Positions 55,151 through 64,000 of a stretch of DNA of 64,000 bases are shown piece by piece. The stretch is from assembly GCF_018614035.1 (NCBI RefSeq), contig NZ_JAGGPA010000020.1, positions 248,001 through 312,000 of the forward strand, read 5' to 3'. The stretch is from Streptomyces sp. ISL-96. Its GTDB lineage: Bacteria > Actinomycetota > Actinomycetes > Streptomycetales > Streptomycetaceae. Made by a program: the position numbers and the translations under genes. The notes beneath the pieces were generated by a model. It was given only the letters and a program-made list of their open reading frames with translations. It did no database searches and was not told the DNA's origin. Every line of letters starts with the position of its first letter. Positions within the stretch are counted from its first letter, which is position 1.

Positions 55151-57664
55151 CTACAGGATCACGGGTGGCGGCAGGGGCGTTTCGGCCCATACCTGTTTGC
55201 CGCCGCCCAGTGGTACCGAACCGTAGGACGTCGAGACCGCCTCGACGAGCAGGATGCCGCGGCCGCCGGTCGCCTCCCAGTCGACGATCGCCGGTCTGAC
55301 GGGCGTGCGCGGCGACGCGTCGCTCACCGCCACCCGGAGTCGCTCGCCGGTGAGTGTGAGGTCGAGGCGCACCTGGCCCTTCGTGTGTACCAGGGCATTG
55401 GTGACCAGCTCGGAGACGATGAGCAGGACCGCGTCGCGCTGCTCGGACACGTTCCAGGTGCGCAGGGTGCGGGAGGTGAAACGGCGCGCGTGCGCGACGG
55501 CGTCGGGCAGCCTCCACACCGTCCAGCCCGCCCGGAGCGGCCGTTCTCCCATTCCGTCGTAGCGCAGGAGCAGCAGGGCCACGTCGTCGTCGCGCCGGTT
55601 GGCGCCCCCGAGCAGTTCATCGGCCATCCGCCCGGCATCGGACGGGTCAGTGGTGGAGAGTACGTCGCACACGCGCCGCATGCCGTCTTCCAGGTGGAGG
55701 CTGGAGGACTCGACCAGGCCGTCCGTCATCAGGGTCAGAACCGCGCCGGGGGCCAAGGCGACCGAGGTCATCGGGAACTCCGCCTCCGCGAGCACACCCA
55801 GCGGAGGCCCGCCTTCCAGAGTGAGTTCCTGGGTGCCCCCTTCCGGGGTGCGCAGCAACGGCGGCAGGTGCCCCGCCCGGACGCACCAGGCGTCGCCCTC
55901 CTCCATGTCGATGGCGACGTAGCAGCAGGTGGCGAAGAGGTCGGTCTCCATGCCGACGAGCAGTCGGTTGGCGCGGGAGACGACCACGTCGGGCGGGTGG
56001 CCTTCCACGGCGTACGCCCTGATCGCCGTACGCATCTGACCCATGATCGTGGCGGCGCCGGCGCTGTGTCCCTGTACGTCCCCCACGACCAGCGCCACAT
56101 GGTTGTCGGAGAGCGGGATCACGTCGTACCAGTCGCCGCCCACGTCGAGACCCACCGTCGCCGGCAGATAGCGGGCGACGGCCACTCCGCCCGGCAGCCG
56201 CGGGAGCTTGCGCGGCAGCAGGCTGCGCTGGAGCATCGTGGCCAGCTCGTGCTCGGCGTCGAACGCCCGGGCGCGTACCAGGGCCTGCCCCACCAGGCCG
56301 GCGGTCGCGGTGAGCAGGGACCGTTCCTCGGGGCCGAACTCGTGCGGGTCGTCCCATCCGACCAGGCACGTGCCGACCACCCGGCCTTCGGCGGGAAGCG
56401 GCAGGACGGCGAGACCGCCGGGGCCGACGCCCGCGAGGCCCGGTTCGAGGGCGGAGCCCGCCGTCCACAGGCTCGCGCGGCCCTCGCGCACTGCGGCCTG
56501 CAGCGTGGGCAGAGCGGCGACGGGCGCGTCGGGCCACTCGGAGCGCCATTCGGTGCGCCAGAGTTCCGGCCAGGCATCGGCTTCGGGCGGGTCGAGGACG
56601 GTGACCACCAGCCGGTCCACTTCGAGTACGGCGAGAGCCACCCGATCGGCTCCCAGCGGGTCGCGCAGGGCGGCGACCACCGCCCTGCTGACGTCCCGCA
56701 CGGTCATCGCACCCGCCAGCGCGACGGACAGCCGCTGGACCCTGGAAACCTCGTCGGCGCTGGGCCGCAGATTCGAGGCATCGGCGATCACACCGAGCAC
56801 CCGCTCCGGCCTGCCGCCGCCGTCCGCCAGCAGCCGGCACCGCAGGCGCAGCCAGCGCAGCTCGCCGGTGGGGCGGCGGATACGGAACTCCAGTTCCCGG
56901 CCGCCGGAAGCCATGTGGCCCGGCTCCACGATGGACATGAGGGCGGGGACGTCGTCAGGGACGGTGTGTGCCAGCAGGGTCTCCACACGTCCGTCGAAGT
57001 CGTCCCAGGGGATGCCGACGAGATCGAGCAGGGGACCGTCCGCGTCGATCTTTCCGCTGCTGAGGACCAGGGTGAACGAGCCGACGCTCAGGCCGTCCAG
57101 CGCGGAGCCCCATACCGGCCGGGGCTCCGTACGGCCGATGGGGTGGGTGTTCACTTCACCGACCGCTTCCAGCCAGGTGCTGACCTGGTCGGCGTAGAGC
57201 TCCAGGAAGTTGCGCCGTTCGGCGTCGAAGCCGTGGCCGAGGCGGTCCACGACGACCAGACAGCCCAGCGGACGGCCGTTCGCTCCGAGCGGCAGTGCGC
57301 CCAGGGACATGCCGTCGGGCAGGGTCTCCTCCGCACTCTCCTCGGCGGGACGGGTGTAAGCGGCCAGGTCCGCCGCGTTCAGCCACAGGGGGCGGCCGGC
57401 ATGGAAGGCGTCCACGACGGGGCCACGACCGGAGAGCGGGTAGCTGGGCGACAGACCGAACGGGGCCCCGGATTCTCCGGCCCATTCCACCAGTCGCAGG
57501 CTGTCGTCCCTCCTGCCCAGCACGTAGACAGCTGTCAGCGACACGCCGCCGAATACCCGCATCTGCTCTCTCACAGCCTGCCGCGCCCCCGTAGCCGAGA
57601 CCACCGGTCTTTCGCTCCGGCAGAGCCACCGTCCGAGGTGGCCCGCCCACCTCTCCACGCGCAC
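55151..57664 (-). CDS. GAF-PAS-GAF-PP2C (SpoIIE type)-HATPase signalling protein
   Basis: 837 aa. Sensor domains: GAF (about 20-170, GALPLGANGRPLGCLVVVD), PAS (about 185-300, ELEFRIRRPTGELRWLRLR) and a second GAF (about 310-460). The PP2C domain has VGGDWYDVIPL and VVGDVQGHSAG (about 480-680). The HATPase_c_2 domain (about 710-835) has VSELVTNALVHTKGQ and GGRGILLVEA. It is a separate sensor-phosphatase from those at 9392 and 14287. GTG start at 57664; alternatives exist nearby. Confidence 0.88.
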   Translation of the reverse strand: MRVERWAGHLGRWLCRSERPVVSATGARQAVREQMRVFGGVSLTAVYVLGRRDDSLRLVEWAGESGAPFGLSPSYPLSGRGPVVDAFHAGRPLWLNAADLAAYTRPAEESAEETLPDGMSLGALPLGANGRPLGCLVVVDRLGHGFDAERRNFLELYADQVSTWLEAVGEVNTHPIGRTEPRPVWGSALDGLSVGSFTLVLSSGKIDADGPLLDLVGIPWDDFDGRVETLLAHTVPDDVPALMSIVEPGHMASGGRELEFRIRRPTGELRWLRLRCRLLADGGGRPERVLGVIADASNLRPSADEVSRVQRLSVALAGAMTVRDVSRAVVAALRDPLGADRVALAVLEVDRLVVTVLDPPEADAWPELWRTEWRSEWPDAPVAALPTLQAAVREGRASLWTAGSALEPGLAGVGPGGLAVLPLPAEGRVVGTCLVGWDDPHEFGPEERSLLTATAGLVGQALVRARAFDAEHELATMLQRSLLPRKLPRLPGGVAVARYLPATVGLDVGGDWYDVIPLSDNHVALVVGDVQGHSAGAATIMGQMRTAIRAYAVEGHPPDVVVSRANRLLVGMETDLFATCCYVAIDMEEGDAWCVRAGHLPPLLRTPEGGTQELTLEGGPPLGVLAEAEFPMTSVALAPGAVLTLMTDGLVESSSLHLEDGMRRVCDVLSTTDPSDAGRMADELLGGANRRDDDVALLLLRYDGMGERPLRAGWTVWRLPDAVAHARRFTSRTLRTWNVSEQRDAVLLIVSELVTNALVHTKGQVRLDLTLTGERLRVAVSDASPRTPVRPAIVDWEATGGRGILLVEAVSTSYGSVPLGGGKQVWAETPLPPPVIL

Positions 57665-57730
57665 CTTGCCAGTCAGTTCCAGCCTAGGGAAGGTGGGCGA
57701 CGTGTGCTGTTTTCTACGGGTGTCCGCAGC

Positions 57731-58762
57731 TCACCAGGACGCGGCGGTGGCGGCGGTCGCGACGGCGACCGCTGCCAGACGCCGGTAATCGAGGGTGTCC
57801 GGAGTGTCGGTCGGCCGGTGGTAGTGGGGGTTCCGGAAGTTCGCCGTACCGGTGAGCATCAGGGCCGGAATCCCCGCGTTCCAGAATGACGCGTGGTCGC
57901 TGCGGTCGAGGTGGATCAGCGGGGGCGCCGCAAGGCCGACGAGGGCGCCGAGCAGGCCTTGCGGCCGCGGGTCGCGCAGGGTGACGACGGAAAGCCGGGG
58001 CTCTGCGGCCTCCGCTGCCCGGCGCCACGTAGACGCCGCCGCCCCGGTCGAGCGCCGGTGGACCACCAGGGTGAAGTCGCCCCGTTGTCCGCCGGAGCGG
58101 ACCCGGGCGGCCACCCGGGGGAAGGCCGCTGCGAACCCGGCAGGCATCAGCTGGGTGCCGGGCCCGGTCGCGAAGAAGCCGACGGACTCCAGGCAGATCA
58201 TGCCCGTGACCTGCCGGGTACGCCGGAGCTCCCGGGCGGCGAACCGGGAACCGATCATGCCCAGCTCCTCCATGTCGAAGAACAGGAGGGTGACGGCGGG
58301 CGGCCGCGGCAGTCCGCCGAGGAGCCGCGCGATTTCCAGCAGCGCGGCGACTCCGGAGGCGTTGTCGTCGGCGCCGGGGCTGCCGTCGACGGTGTCCAGA
58401 TGGGCTCCGACGACCACGGTGGGCCGGTCGTCGGCCCCCGGCAGGCCGGCTACGAGGTTCGCGCCGGTCAGGTGCGGGTGCAGCCGGAGTTGTAGCGCGA
58501 TCGCCTGGTGGCCCTGGCGGTCGCTGCCGCCCAGTCGCCACCGTACGTCGAACGGCTGCCGCTCGGTTCGCCAGCCCGCGGTGGCCAGTTCACCCATCAC
58601 GTAGGCCTCGGCGCGCAGCATGGCCTCGGGGGCACGGGTGCGGCTGCGCGGGCGGTCGGCGAGGAATTCCACGTCGTGCCGCAGGCGCACCGGGTCGGCC
58701 CGCCGGTTCAGTTCACGTACGAGCTCGAACACCACCGTTTCACCGCCTTGGCCCGCTGTCAT
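57731..58762 (-). CDS. M28-family metallopeptidase (aminopeptidase-like)
   Basis: 343 aa. Di-zinc peptidase motifs: VVGAHLDTVDGSPGADDNAS (His and Asp ligands), FFDMEELGMIGS (catalytic Glu and ligand) and HYHRPTDTPD (His ligand). No signal peptide is visible, so it may be cytoplasmic or exported by another route. ATG at 58762. Confidence 0.88.
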   Translation of the reverse strand: MTAGQGGETVVFELVRELNRRADPVRLRHDVEFLADRPRSRTRAPEAMLRAEAYVMGELATAGWRTERQPFDVRWRLGGSDRQGHQAIALQLRLHPHLTGANLVAGLPGADDRPTVVVGAHLDTVDGSPGADDNASGVAALLEIARLLGGLPRPPAVTLLFFDMEELGMIGSRFAARELRRTRQVTGMICLESVGFFATGPGTQLMPAGFAAAFPRVAARVRSGGQRGDFTLVVHRRSTGAAASTWRRAAEAAEPRLSVVTLRDPRPQGLLGALVGLAAPPLIHLDRSDHASFWNAGIPALMLTGTANFRNPHYHRPTDTPDTLDYRRLAAVAVATAATAASW

Positions 58763-58781
58763 CGATGAGGGTGCACGCCGC

Positions 58782-59582
58782 CTACTCGGGCTGGTGGGTG
58801 TTCAGCCAGTCCAACCACGTGGTCCGGCCGAGTCGGCCGTCCGGAGTGGTCAGGTCACGGGCCGCCTGCCGGAGGCGGGCGGGCGCGGGTACGTCCACCA
58901 CGCGGAACGCCCGGCCACGTGCCTGCTGCCACTGCCTGACAAGATCACGCAGCTCCAGGACCTCGGGGCCGCCGAATTCCTCGCAATCCCCGCCCGGGCC
59001 GTCCTGTACGCGGCCGGCCACGTACGCGGCGAAGTCGCGCGAGTCCACCGGCTGAGTCACCAGGGCACCGGGAAGCGCCAGCAACGGCATCCGCGACATC
59101 TTGCCCAGCATGCGGTCGGTCAGCCAGTGGAACTGTGTGGCCCGCAGGACGGACCACGGCACTCCGCTGTCCCGTACCAGTTTCTCGGCGGTGTGCTTGA
59201 CCTGCATGTACGGAACACGGGGGCGGTCGGCGCCGACGATCGAGACATGGGCGAAGTGGGCGATGCCTGCCTTGCGGGACGCCTCCAGCAACCGGCGGGT
59301 GCCGTCGACATCGACCTCGGGAGGGCTGCGCCAGAAGTCCGTCGGAAGGAGGTAGCCGCGCCGGGCAGCCGGGGACAGAGTCGCCGCATGAACCACGGTC
59401 TGCACCCCGGATACGGATTCCTGCGTTCCGATTCCGGTGGCGAGATCACCCTTGATCCACTCCACGTCCGGATCCTGGCCGGGGGACCGGGCCAGCACAC
59501 GCACCCGGTACCGGGACTTCAGCAGAGCCACCACGTCACGCCCTAGATGGCCGGTCCCACCAGTGACCAGGACAGTGTCCAT
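58782..59582 (-). CDS. NAD(P)-binding NmrA/SDR-like protein
   Basis: 266 aa. The N-terminal VLVTGGTGHLGRDVV is a clear dinucleotide-binding motif; VVHAATLSP and HFAHVSIVGADR fit atypical SDRs. The Tyr-x3-Lys pair may be YMQVK (about residue 120). Substrate unknown. ATG at 59582 with GGAGGCGAG upstream. Confidence 0.85.
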   Translation of the reverse strand: MDTVLVTGGTGHLGRDVVALLKSRYRVRVLARSPGQDPDVEWIKGDLATGIGTQESVSGVQTVVHAATLSPAARRGYLLPTDFWRSPPEVDVDGTRRLLEASRKAGIAHFAHVSIVGADRPRVPYMQVKHTAEKLVRDSGVPWSVLRATQFHWLTDRMLGKMSRMPLLALPGALVTQPVDSRDFAAYVAGRVQDGPGGDCEEFGGPEVLELRDLVRQWQQARGRAFRVVDVPAPARLRQAARDLTTPDGRLGRTTWLDWLNTHQPE

Positions 59583-59674
59583 GCACAGCTCGCCTCCGGG
59601 TTCGAACAGCTCGTGCTCCCCCTCCGACTCTCCCACCGGTGCGGCCTCGGGGCACGTGCAGCCGACAAAGGCGC

Positions 59675-60322
59675 CTAGTCCTTGCGGCCCGTCGCGGCGA
59701 CGGTGACGCCGAGGCCGATCATCGTGAGCCCACCGACCCCGCCGACCATGGCGAGCCGCTGCGGTGAGCGGGCGAACCAGCTCCGCGTGGTGGCCGCGAC
59801 CAGTCCCCACACGCTGTCGGAAGCCACCGCGATGACATTGAAGACCAGGCCGAGCAACAGCATCTGAGCCGTGACGTTCCCCTGGCCACGGTCGACGAAC
59901 TGGGGCAGTACGGCGGCGAAGAACACGATGGTCTTGGGGTTGGCCACGCCGACCGCGAAGCCCTCCCAGAACGTGCGCATGCTGCCATGCGCAGGAGCGT
60001 CACCGGTGAACGCGGCATGCAACGACGCGCGCTGCCGCACCGCCTTGACGCCGAGATACACCAAGTACGCGGCGCCCACGAGCTTCAGCACCGTGAAGGC
60101 GAGCACCGAGCGCTCCACGACGGCCCCGACGCCGAGTGCCACGGCCACGACGAGGACGTACGCTCCGACCGTGTTCCCCACGACCGTGGTCAGCGCGGCG
60201 CGGCGCCCCTGCGCCAACGCCCGCCCGATCACGAAAAGCACGCTGGGGCCGGGAATCACGATCAGCAGGAACGACATGGCCGCGAATGCCAGCAGCCGGT
60301 CAGTGGACACCATGAAGCCCAT
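59675..60322 (-). CDS. LysE/RhtB-family exporter
   Basis: 215 aa with about six TM helices. Family motifs IPGPSVLFVIGRALAQGRRA, YLVYLGVKAVRQ and GFAVGVANPKTIVFFAAVLP are clear. It probably exports an amino acid or a similar small molecule. ATG at 60322, or 60313 as a second option. Confidence 0.92.
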   Translation of the reverse strand: MGFMVSTDRLLAFAAMSFLLIVIPGPSVLFVIGRALAQGRRAALTTVVGNTVGAYVLVVAVALGVGAVVERSVLAFTVLKLVGAAYLVYLGVKAVRQRASLHAAFTGDAPAHGSMRTFWEGFAVGVANPKTIVFFAAVLPQFVDRGQGNVTAQMLLLGLVFNVIAVASDSVWGLVAATTRSWFARSPQRLAMVGGVGGLTMIGLGVTVAATGRKD

Positions 60323-60495
60323 GCAATCACGGAGTCCGGTCACGCCCACAGCCCATTTCCGGCCTGCTGGCGCTTTTCCGGCCCCGGACCGGCCGGGACC
60401 GCACGAAGCCTGCGATTTGTCACCTGCGCGACTGGACGTCCGTGCCTCGCGGGTCCAGGGTGGGTCCCCCAATTGCCGCGCGGAGGGGGCCGGTT

Positions 60496-61440
60496 GTGAG
60501 GCGACGGAGCAGGCGATCAGTGGTTCTGGCCGCGCTCGCGCTGGCCTGGGTGACCGGTTGCTCCGATCCCTCGGACGCCTCCATCGCTGCCGCTCCCCCA
60601 CCGGCGGGTCCCGGTGCGCCGACCGCCGCGCGGCCGGTGGAGTCCGCTTCGGTCCCGCCGACCGGCGCACCGGCGCAGTCGCAGCCGCCCCGCGAGAAGT
60701 CGCGTGTGCTCTACCTCGGGGACTCACTCGCCATGGAGACCCAGCGCGTCCTGGCCGACCGTATCTCCGCCGCGGGGCGGGCGACCGTACACAGTGCGCC
60801 GTATTCCGGTACGACCCTGTGCGACTACCTGGCCGACACGGCCCGCGATTCGCTCGTGCCGCCACAGGACAAGGCTGCCGCCCTGGTCAGGTCGCAGCGG
60901 CCGAAGGTCGTCGTCCTGCAGTTCTGGGGCAACTCCTGGGCGTACACCCCCTGCATGGACTCGATTCCCCAAGGGGGTGGGTCGCGCTACTACACCCGCT
61001 ACGCGGCCGACGCGAAAGCGCTCACGGAGCAGATCGCGGCGGCGGCACGCGACGTCGGGATCCCCCGTCCCAGAATCGTCTGGGTGCTGCAGGGCCCGGA
61101 CGCCTTCTCACCGGATCGCGTCCGCCGGGTCAACGGCATCTACCGGGCCCAGGCGGCTGCCGGCCGGGACCTGGTGGCGGACGCCGGCCTGTCGGTGAGC
61201 CCGGCGGGTGCCCGCTACACCTGGGCGCAACGGCTGCCCTGCAACGACGACGAGCGGGCCCGCTCGCAGGATTGCCGCGGCGGGCTCACCGCTGTGCACC
61301 GGGACGACGACCATCTGCACTTCTGCCTCGCACCGACCACCAAGACGCCGCGACCTTGTCCAGTGCATTCACCTGGCATCGTGCGGTACTGCGAGGCGAT
61401 CGCCACGGTCGTCGACGCCGGGCTGCGCCCGCGCGCCTGA
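60496..61440 (+). CDS. SGNH-hydrolase-like lipoprotein
   Basis: 314 aa. Signal peptide with lipobox AWVTGC, then a Pro/Ala-rich linker and an SGNH-type domain: LYLGDSLAME (block I Ser), GNSWAY (block III Asn) and DDDHLHFC (block V Asp-x-x-His). Such proteins are often acyl-esterases acting on cell-wall glycans, sometimes with SGNH membrane acyltransferases. GTG at 60496 follows GGAGGG. Confidence 0.82.
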   Translation: MRRRSRRSVVLAALALAWVTGCSDPSDASIAAAPPPAGPGAPTAARPVESASVPPTGAPAQSQPPREKSRVLYLGDSLAMETQRVLADRISAAGRATVHSAPYSGTTLCDYLADTARDSLVPPQDKAAALVRSQRPKVVVLQFWGNSWAYTPCMDSIPQGGGSRYYTRYAADAKALTEQIAAAARDVGIPRPRIVWVLQGPDAFSPDRVRRVNGIYRAQAAAGRDLVADAGLSVSPAGARYTWAQRLPCNDDERARSQDCRGGLTAVHRDDDHLHFCLAPTTKTPRPCPVHSPGIVRYCEAIATVVDAGLRPRA

Positions 61441-61593
61441 CCGCTCGCACTTCGTTCACTGCGCAGCGTGACAACGTACGCCTCACCTGTCTCGCCAGGA
61501 TTCCCGCGCATCACAGCGCGCGACTGCGGGTACCCGACCGCTGCCACCGGGCAAAGCTGGACCGGTGACTGTCTGTCCGGAGAGGGATTTCGC

Positions 61594-62928
61594 ATGGTGC
61601 GCAGGAACGCGACACCGGGCGCGCAACCTCAGATCGCGCAGGTTCGTGAGACCGCCCTTCCCCTGACGGGCGCGCAGTCGTTGGATCCGCTGCTGGAGCG
61701 GATCGGCGACGCCCGTTACGTGCTGCTGGGCGAGGCGTCGCACGGCACCGCCGAGTACTACCGGTGGCGCAACGTGCTGACCCGCCGCCTGATCGAGGAG
61801 AAGGACTTCTCCTTCGTCGCCGTGGAGGGCGACTGGCCCGACTGCCAGGCCTTGCACTGCTCCGTTACGGCAGTCCCTCTGGCACCCGAGGACCCGATAG
61901 ACGTACTGGAACACTTCGACCGCTGGCCGGCCTGGATGTGGGCCAACACCGACGTCGCCCGCTTCAGCCGCTGGCTTCGCGGCCACAACGCCGCCCTGCC
62001 GCAGCACCAGCGAGTGGGCTTCTTCGGACTCGATGTGTACAGCCTGTGGGAGTCGCTGCAAGCGGTACGCGACTACCTGGGCGCGAACGCCCCGAAGGCG
62101 GTGGCCCACGCCTTGGAGGCCTACCGTTGCTTCGAGCCGTACGCCGAGGATCCCCAGTCCTACGCCCTGTCCACCGAGCTCGTACCGTCCGGCTGTGAAC
62201 CGGAGGTCCTCGCGCTCCTCGTCCAGCTGCGACGCAGCACAGAGGAGGCCGCCGCGGCCGACGGCAGCCTGGCCGAGTTTGCTGCGCGGCAGAACGCGGA
62301 GGTGCTGGTGGGCGCCGAGCGCTACTACCGGGCGATGCTGCGGGGCGGGCCGCATTCGTGGAACATCCGGGATCACCACATGGCCGACACTCTCGACCGG
62401 CTCATGGAGTACTACGGGCCACGGGCAAAGGCAGTGGTGTGGGAGCACAACACCCACGTCGGGGACGCCCGCGCCACGGACATGGCGGCGGCCGGCATGG
62501 TCAGCGTCGGTCAGCTGGTACGGGAGCGCCACGCCGCCGACGGCGTCGTCCTGGCCGGATTCGGCTCGTACGAGGGCACCGTCATCGCCTCCGATTTCTG
62601 GGGCGGCGCCCCCAAGGTCATGTGGGTCCCACCGGCCCGCGAGGGCAGCCTCGAAGACCTGCTGCACCGGGCGCTGCCCGACAGCGACAGCCTCTTCGTG
62701 TTCCCGCCCGGCCGCCGGCGTGACCGCTGGCTCCAGGAGGAGTACGACCATCGCGCGATCGGGGTGGTCTACCAGCCTCAGCGCGAGAAGTGGGGCAACT
62801 ACGTCGCCACCGTCCTCGGCGAACGCTACGACGCCTTCTGTTTCCTGGACCGCACCACCGCGCTGGCCCCCCTCCACACCGTGCCGGCCGACACGGGTGA
62901 AGAGGAGACCTGGCCTGTCGGCGTGTAA
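61594..62928 (+). CDS. Erythromycin esterase-family protein
   Basis: 444 aa. Motifs ARYVLLGEASHGTAEYY, VAVEGDWPDC, VGFFGLDVYSLWESL and VWEHNTHVGDARATDM match the Ere family, whose resistance members hydrolyse macrolide lactones. Many chromosomal homologues have other or unknown substrates. The ATG at 61594 follows GGAGAGGG. I cannot say from sequence whether it gives macrolide resistance. Confidence 0.88.
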   Translation: MVRRNATPGAQPQIAQVRETALPLTGAQSLDPLLERIGDARYVLLGEASHGTAEYYRWRNVLTRRLIEEKDFSFVAVEGDWPDCQALHCSVTAVPLAPEDPIDVLEHFDRWPAWMWANTDVARFSRWLRGHNAALPQHQRVGFFGLDVYSLWESLQAVRDYLGANAPKAVAHALEAYRCFEPYAEDPQSYALSTELVPSGCEPEVLALLVQLRRSTEEAAAADGSLAEFAARQNAEVLVGAERYYRAMLRGGPHSWNIRDHHMADTLDRLMEYYGPRAKAVVWEHNTHVGDARATDMAAAGMVSVGQLVRERHAADGVVLAGFGSYEGTVIASDFWGGAPKVMWVPPAREGSLEDLLHRALPDSDSLFVFPPGRRRDRWLQEEYDHRAIGVVYQPQREKWGNYVATVLGERYDAFCFLDRTTALAPLHTVPADTGEEETWPVGV

Positions 62929-62992
62929 CCCCGCACCTTGACCGCCTAGGGTGGAGCCCGGCGCGGCACGGGACATACGAGGAGACGAACCA

Positions 62993-63577
62993 GTGACCGC
63001 GATCAGCCTTGAGCACGCCGCCGTACCGGCCGACACCGGAGAAGTGACGCTACTCATCGCCCGTAAGGTGGAGCCGGGCCACGAGGCCGCCTTCGAGAAG
63101 TGGGCGTCGGGCATTCTCGAAACCGCCGCCGCATTTCCCGGGCATCTTGGGTACGGCCTGTTCCGGCCGTCGGCAGACGGCAGCCCGTGGTTCCTCGTCC
63201 ACCGCTTCCGCGATGCCGCCGCGTGCCGGACATGGCAAGAGTCACCGGAACGGGCAGCGTGGTTCGACCACTGCGAGGGGCACCGTCACACCGAGATCGC
63301 GCGGCGCGAGCTGACGGGCATGGAAACCTGGTTCGCCAAGCCGGGGTCCGTGCAGCCGGCCCCGCCCCGCTGGAAGATGGCGATCAGTTCGTCCCTCGCT
63401 GTCTACCCGATCTCGCTGATCGCCAACGTCACGTTCATCCAGCCGCTCGCCACCACACTGCCGCTGCTCGTCAACACGGCTGTGATATCAGTGGTGTTGA
63501 GTGTGGGCATGACGTACGTGGCCATGCCCGCCGTCAGTCGGCTGCTGCGCGGATGGCTCTGCAAGCACCGGGTCTGA
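62993..63577 (+). CDS. ABM-fold (antibiotic biosynthesis monooxygenase) protein with C-terminal TM helices
   Basis: 194 aa. Residues about 15-110 are an ABM ferredoxin-like domain (LLIARKVEPGHEAAFEKWA, WQESPERAAWF). Two TM helices follow (about 128-150 and 157-178). This ABM-plus-membrane tail form is common but uncharacterised. GTG at 62993 with GAGGAG upstream. Confidence 0.85.
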   Translation: MTAISLEHAAVPADTGEVTLLIARKVEPGHEAAFEKWASGILETAAAFPGHLGYGLFRPSADGSPWFLVHRFRDAAACRTWQESPERAAWFDHCEGHRHTEIARRELTGMETWFAKPGSVQPAPPRWKMAISSSLAVYPISLIANVTFIQPLATTLPLLVNTAVISVVLSVGMTYVAMPAVSRLLRGWLCKHRV

Positions 63578-63616
63578 CCGGCCGGCGGACGACGTCCTCG
63601 GTCGGGCGCGTACCGC

Positions 63617-64000
63617 TCAGCGGACGGCGGGGAGAGCGGGCACGGCTGCCAGCAGCTCGCGCGTATACGCGTGCGAGGGGGTCTCGCACACCTCCGCGAC
63701 CGCGCCCTCCTCCACGATCCGTCCCCGGTGCAGCACCGCGACCCGGTGTGCCACATGCCGTACGAGCGCGAGGTCGTGGCAGATGAGGAGACAGCCGAGC
63801 CCGAGCTCGTCCTGGAGGCCGGTCAGCAGATTCATCACCCCCGCCCGGACGGACGGGTCAAGTCCGGAAACCGGTTCGTCCAGCACCAGCACCTTCGGGC
63901 GGCACGCCAGGGCGCGGGCGATGCCGACGCGCTGGCACTGGCCACCGGACAGCTCCTGCGGCAGGCGCGCGCCCAGGGAACCGTCGAGCCCGACGAGTTC
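63617..64000 (-). CDS. Peptide/nickel-type ABC transporter ATPase, C-terminal part (runs off the right edge)
   Basis: The last 127 residues are visible. Signature [16 protein letters not shown], Walker [13 protein letters not shown] and H-loop [10 protein letters not shown], followed by the Opp/Dpp-type tail with THE motif [13 protein letters not shown]. The Dpp/Opp family couples ATP hydrolysis to oligopeptide or nickel uptake. The signature has an unusual Cys (GGQCQR for GGQRQR). Confidence 0.88.
   Translation of the reverse strand, partial: ELVGLDGSLGARLPQELSGGQCQRVGIARALACRPKVLVLDEPVSGLDPSVRAGVMNLLTGLQDELGLGCLLICHDLALVRHVAHRVAVLHRGRIVEEGAVAEVCETPSHAYTRELLAAVPALPAVR

Overview
The window is very GC-rich, with third-position G/C bias, frequent GTG and TTG starts, and a Streptomyces-like gene set: CebR-type operators, SpoIIE-type PP2C phosphatases, ricin-domain secreted enzymes, a vanillate demethylase and many secreted hydrolases. 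It is best read as part of a Streptomyces chromosome, probably accessory or arm DNA, because several genes are broken or fused. No rRNA, tRNA, insertion sequence or CRISPR array was seen.

Layout. 1-7.2 kb: cellulose degradation. A GH9 enzyme runs off the left edge, followed by a sugar-ABC ATPase, a GH9-CBM3-CBM2 endoglucanase and a GH5-FN3-CBM3 endoglucanase interrupted by an in-frame amber codon. Two perfect CebR boxes lie in their promoters. 7.2-15.6 kb: prolyl oligopeptidase, two SpoIIE-type phosphatases and a stress group (Hsp20, cold-shock protein, J-domain protein, Hsp20 relic). 15.5-18.9 kb: structured non-coding DNA, an AraC relic, a secreted NLP (necrosis-inducing type) protein and a CurA-like reductase. 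18.9-21.4 kb: an Lcp/MpaB-like oxygenase, a polyprenyl diphosphate synthase and a small partner, possibly an isoprenoid pathway.

21.6-35.9 kb is the most interesting region. It is a compact YcaO-type RiPP locus (small precursor peptide, E1-like partner, CocE/NonD hydrolase, YcaO, SagB-type dehydrogenase, two-subunit ABC transporter) joined to a complete FecBCDE-type metallophore importer and a divergent beta-propeller gene. Both main promoters carry a Fur/Zur-type box sharing the core GATAATCAT. I infer a zinc- or iron-regulated, ribosomally made metallophore or a peptide that uses metallophore uptake. I do not recognise the product.

35.9-42.5 kb: a ricin-tailed Ser/Thr kinase, a TetR regulator, a sigma/anti-sigma/ricin-like fusion, a YjbR-type protein and a deletion junction joining a CPBP protease to a SpoIIE phosphatase. 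42.6-46.2 kb: vanillate demethylase operon (transporter, vanA, small gene, vanB). 46.4-49.8 kb: a membrane-anchored NACHT STAND NTPase. 49.9-53.5 kb: a single-frame GH127/GH30 chimera made by deletion. 53.8-64 kb: a membrane protein, an FGE-like protein, a third full SpoIIE phosphatase, an M28 peptidase, an SDR-like protein, a LysE exporter, an SGNH lipoprotein, an erythromycin-esterase homologue, an ABM-fold membrane protein and a partial peptide-ABC ATPase.

All functions are assigned by reading motifs and recalling families. No database search was run.
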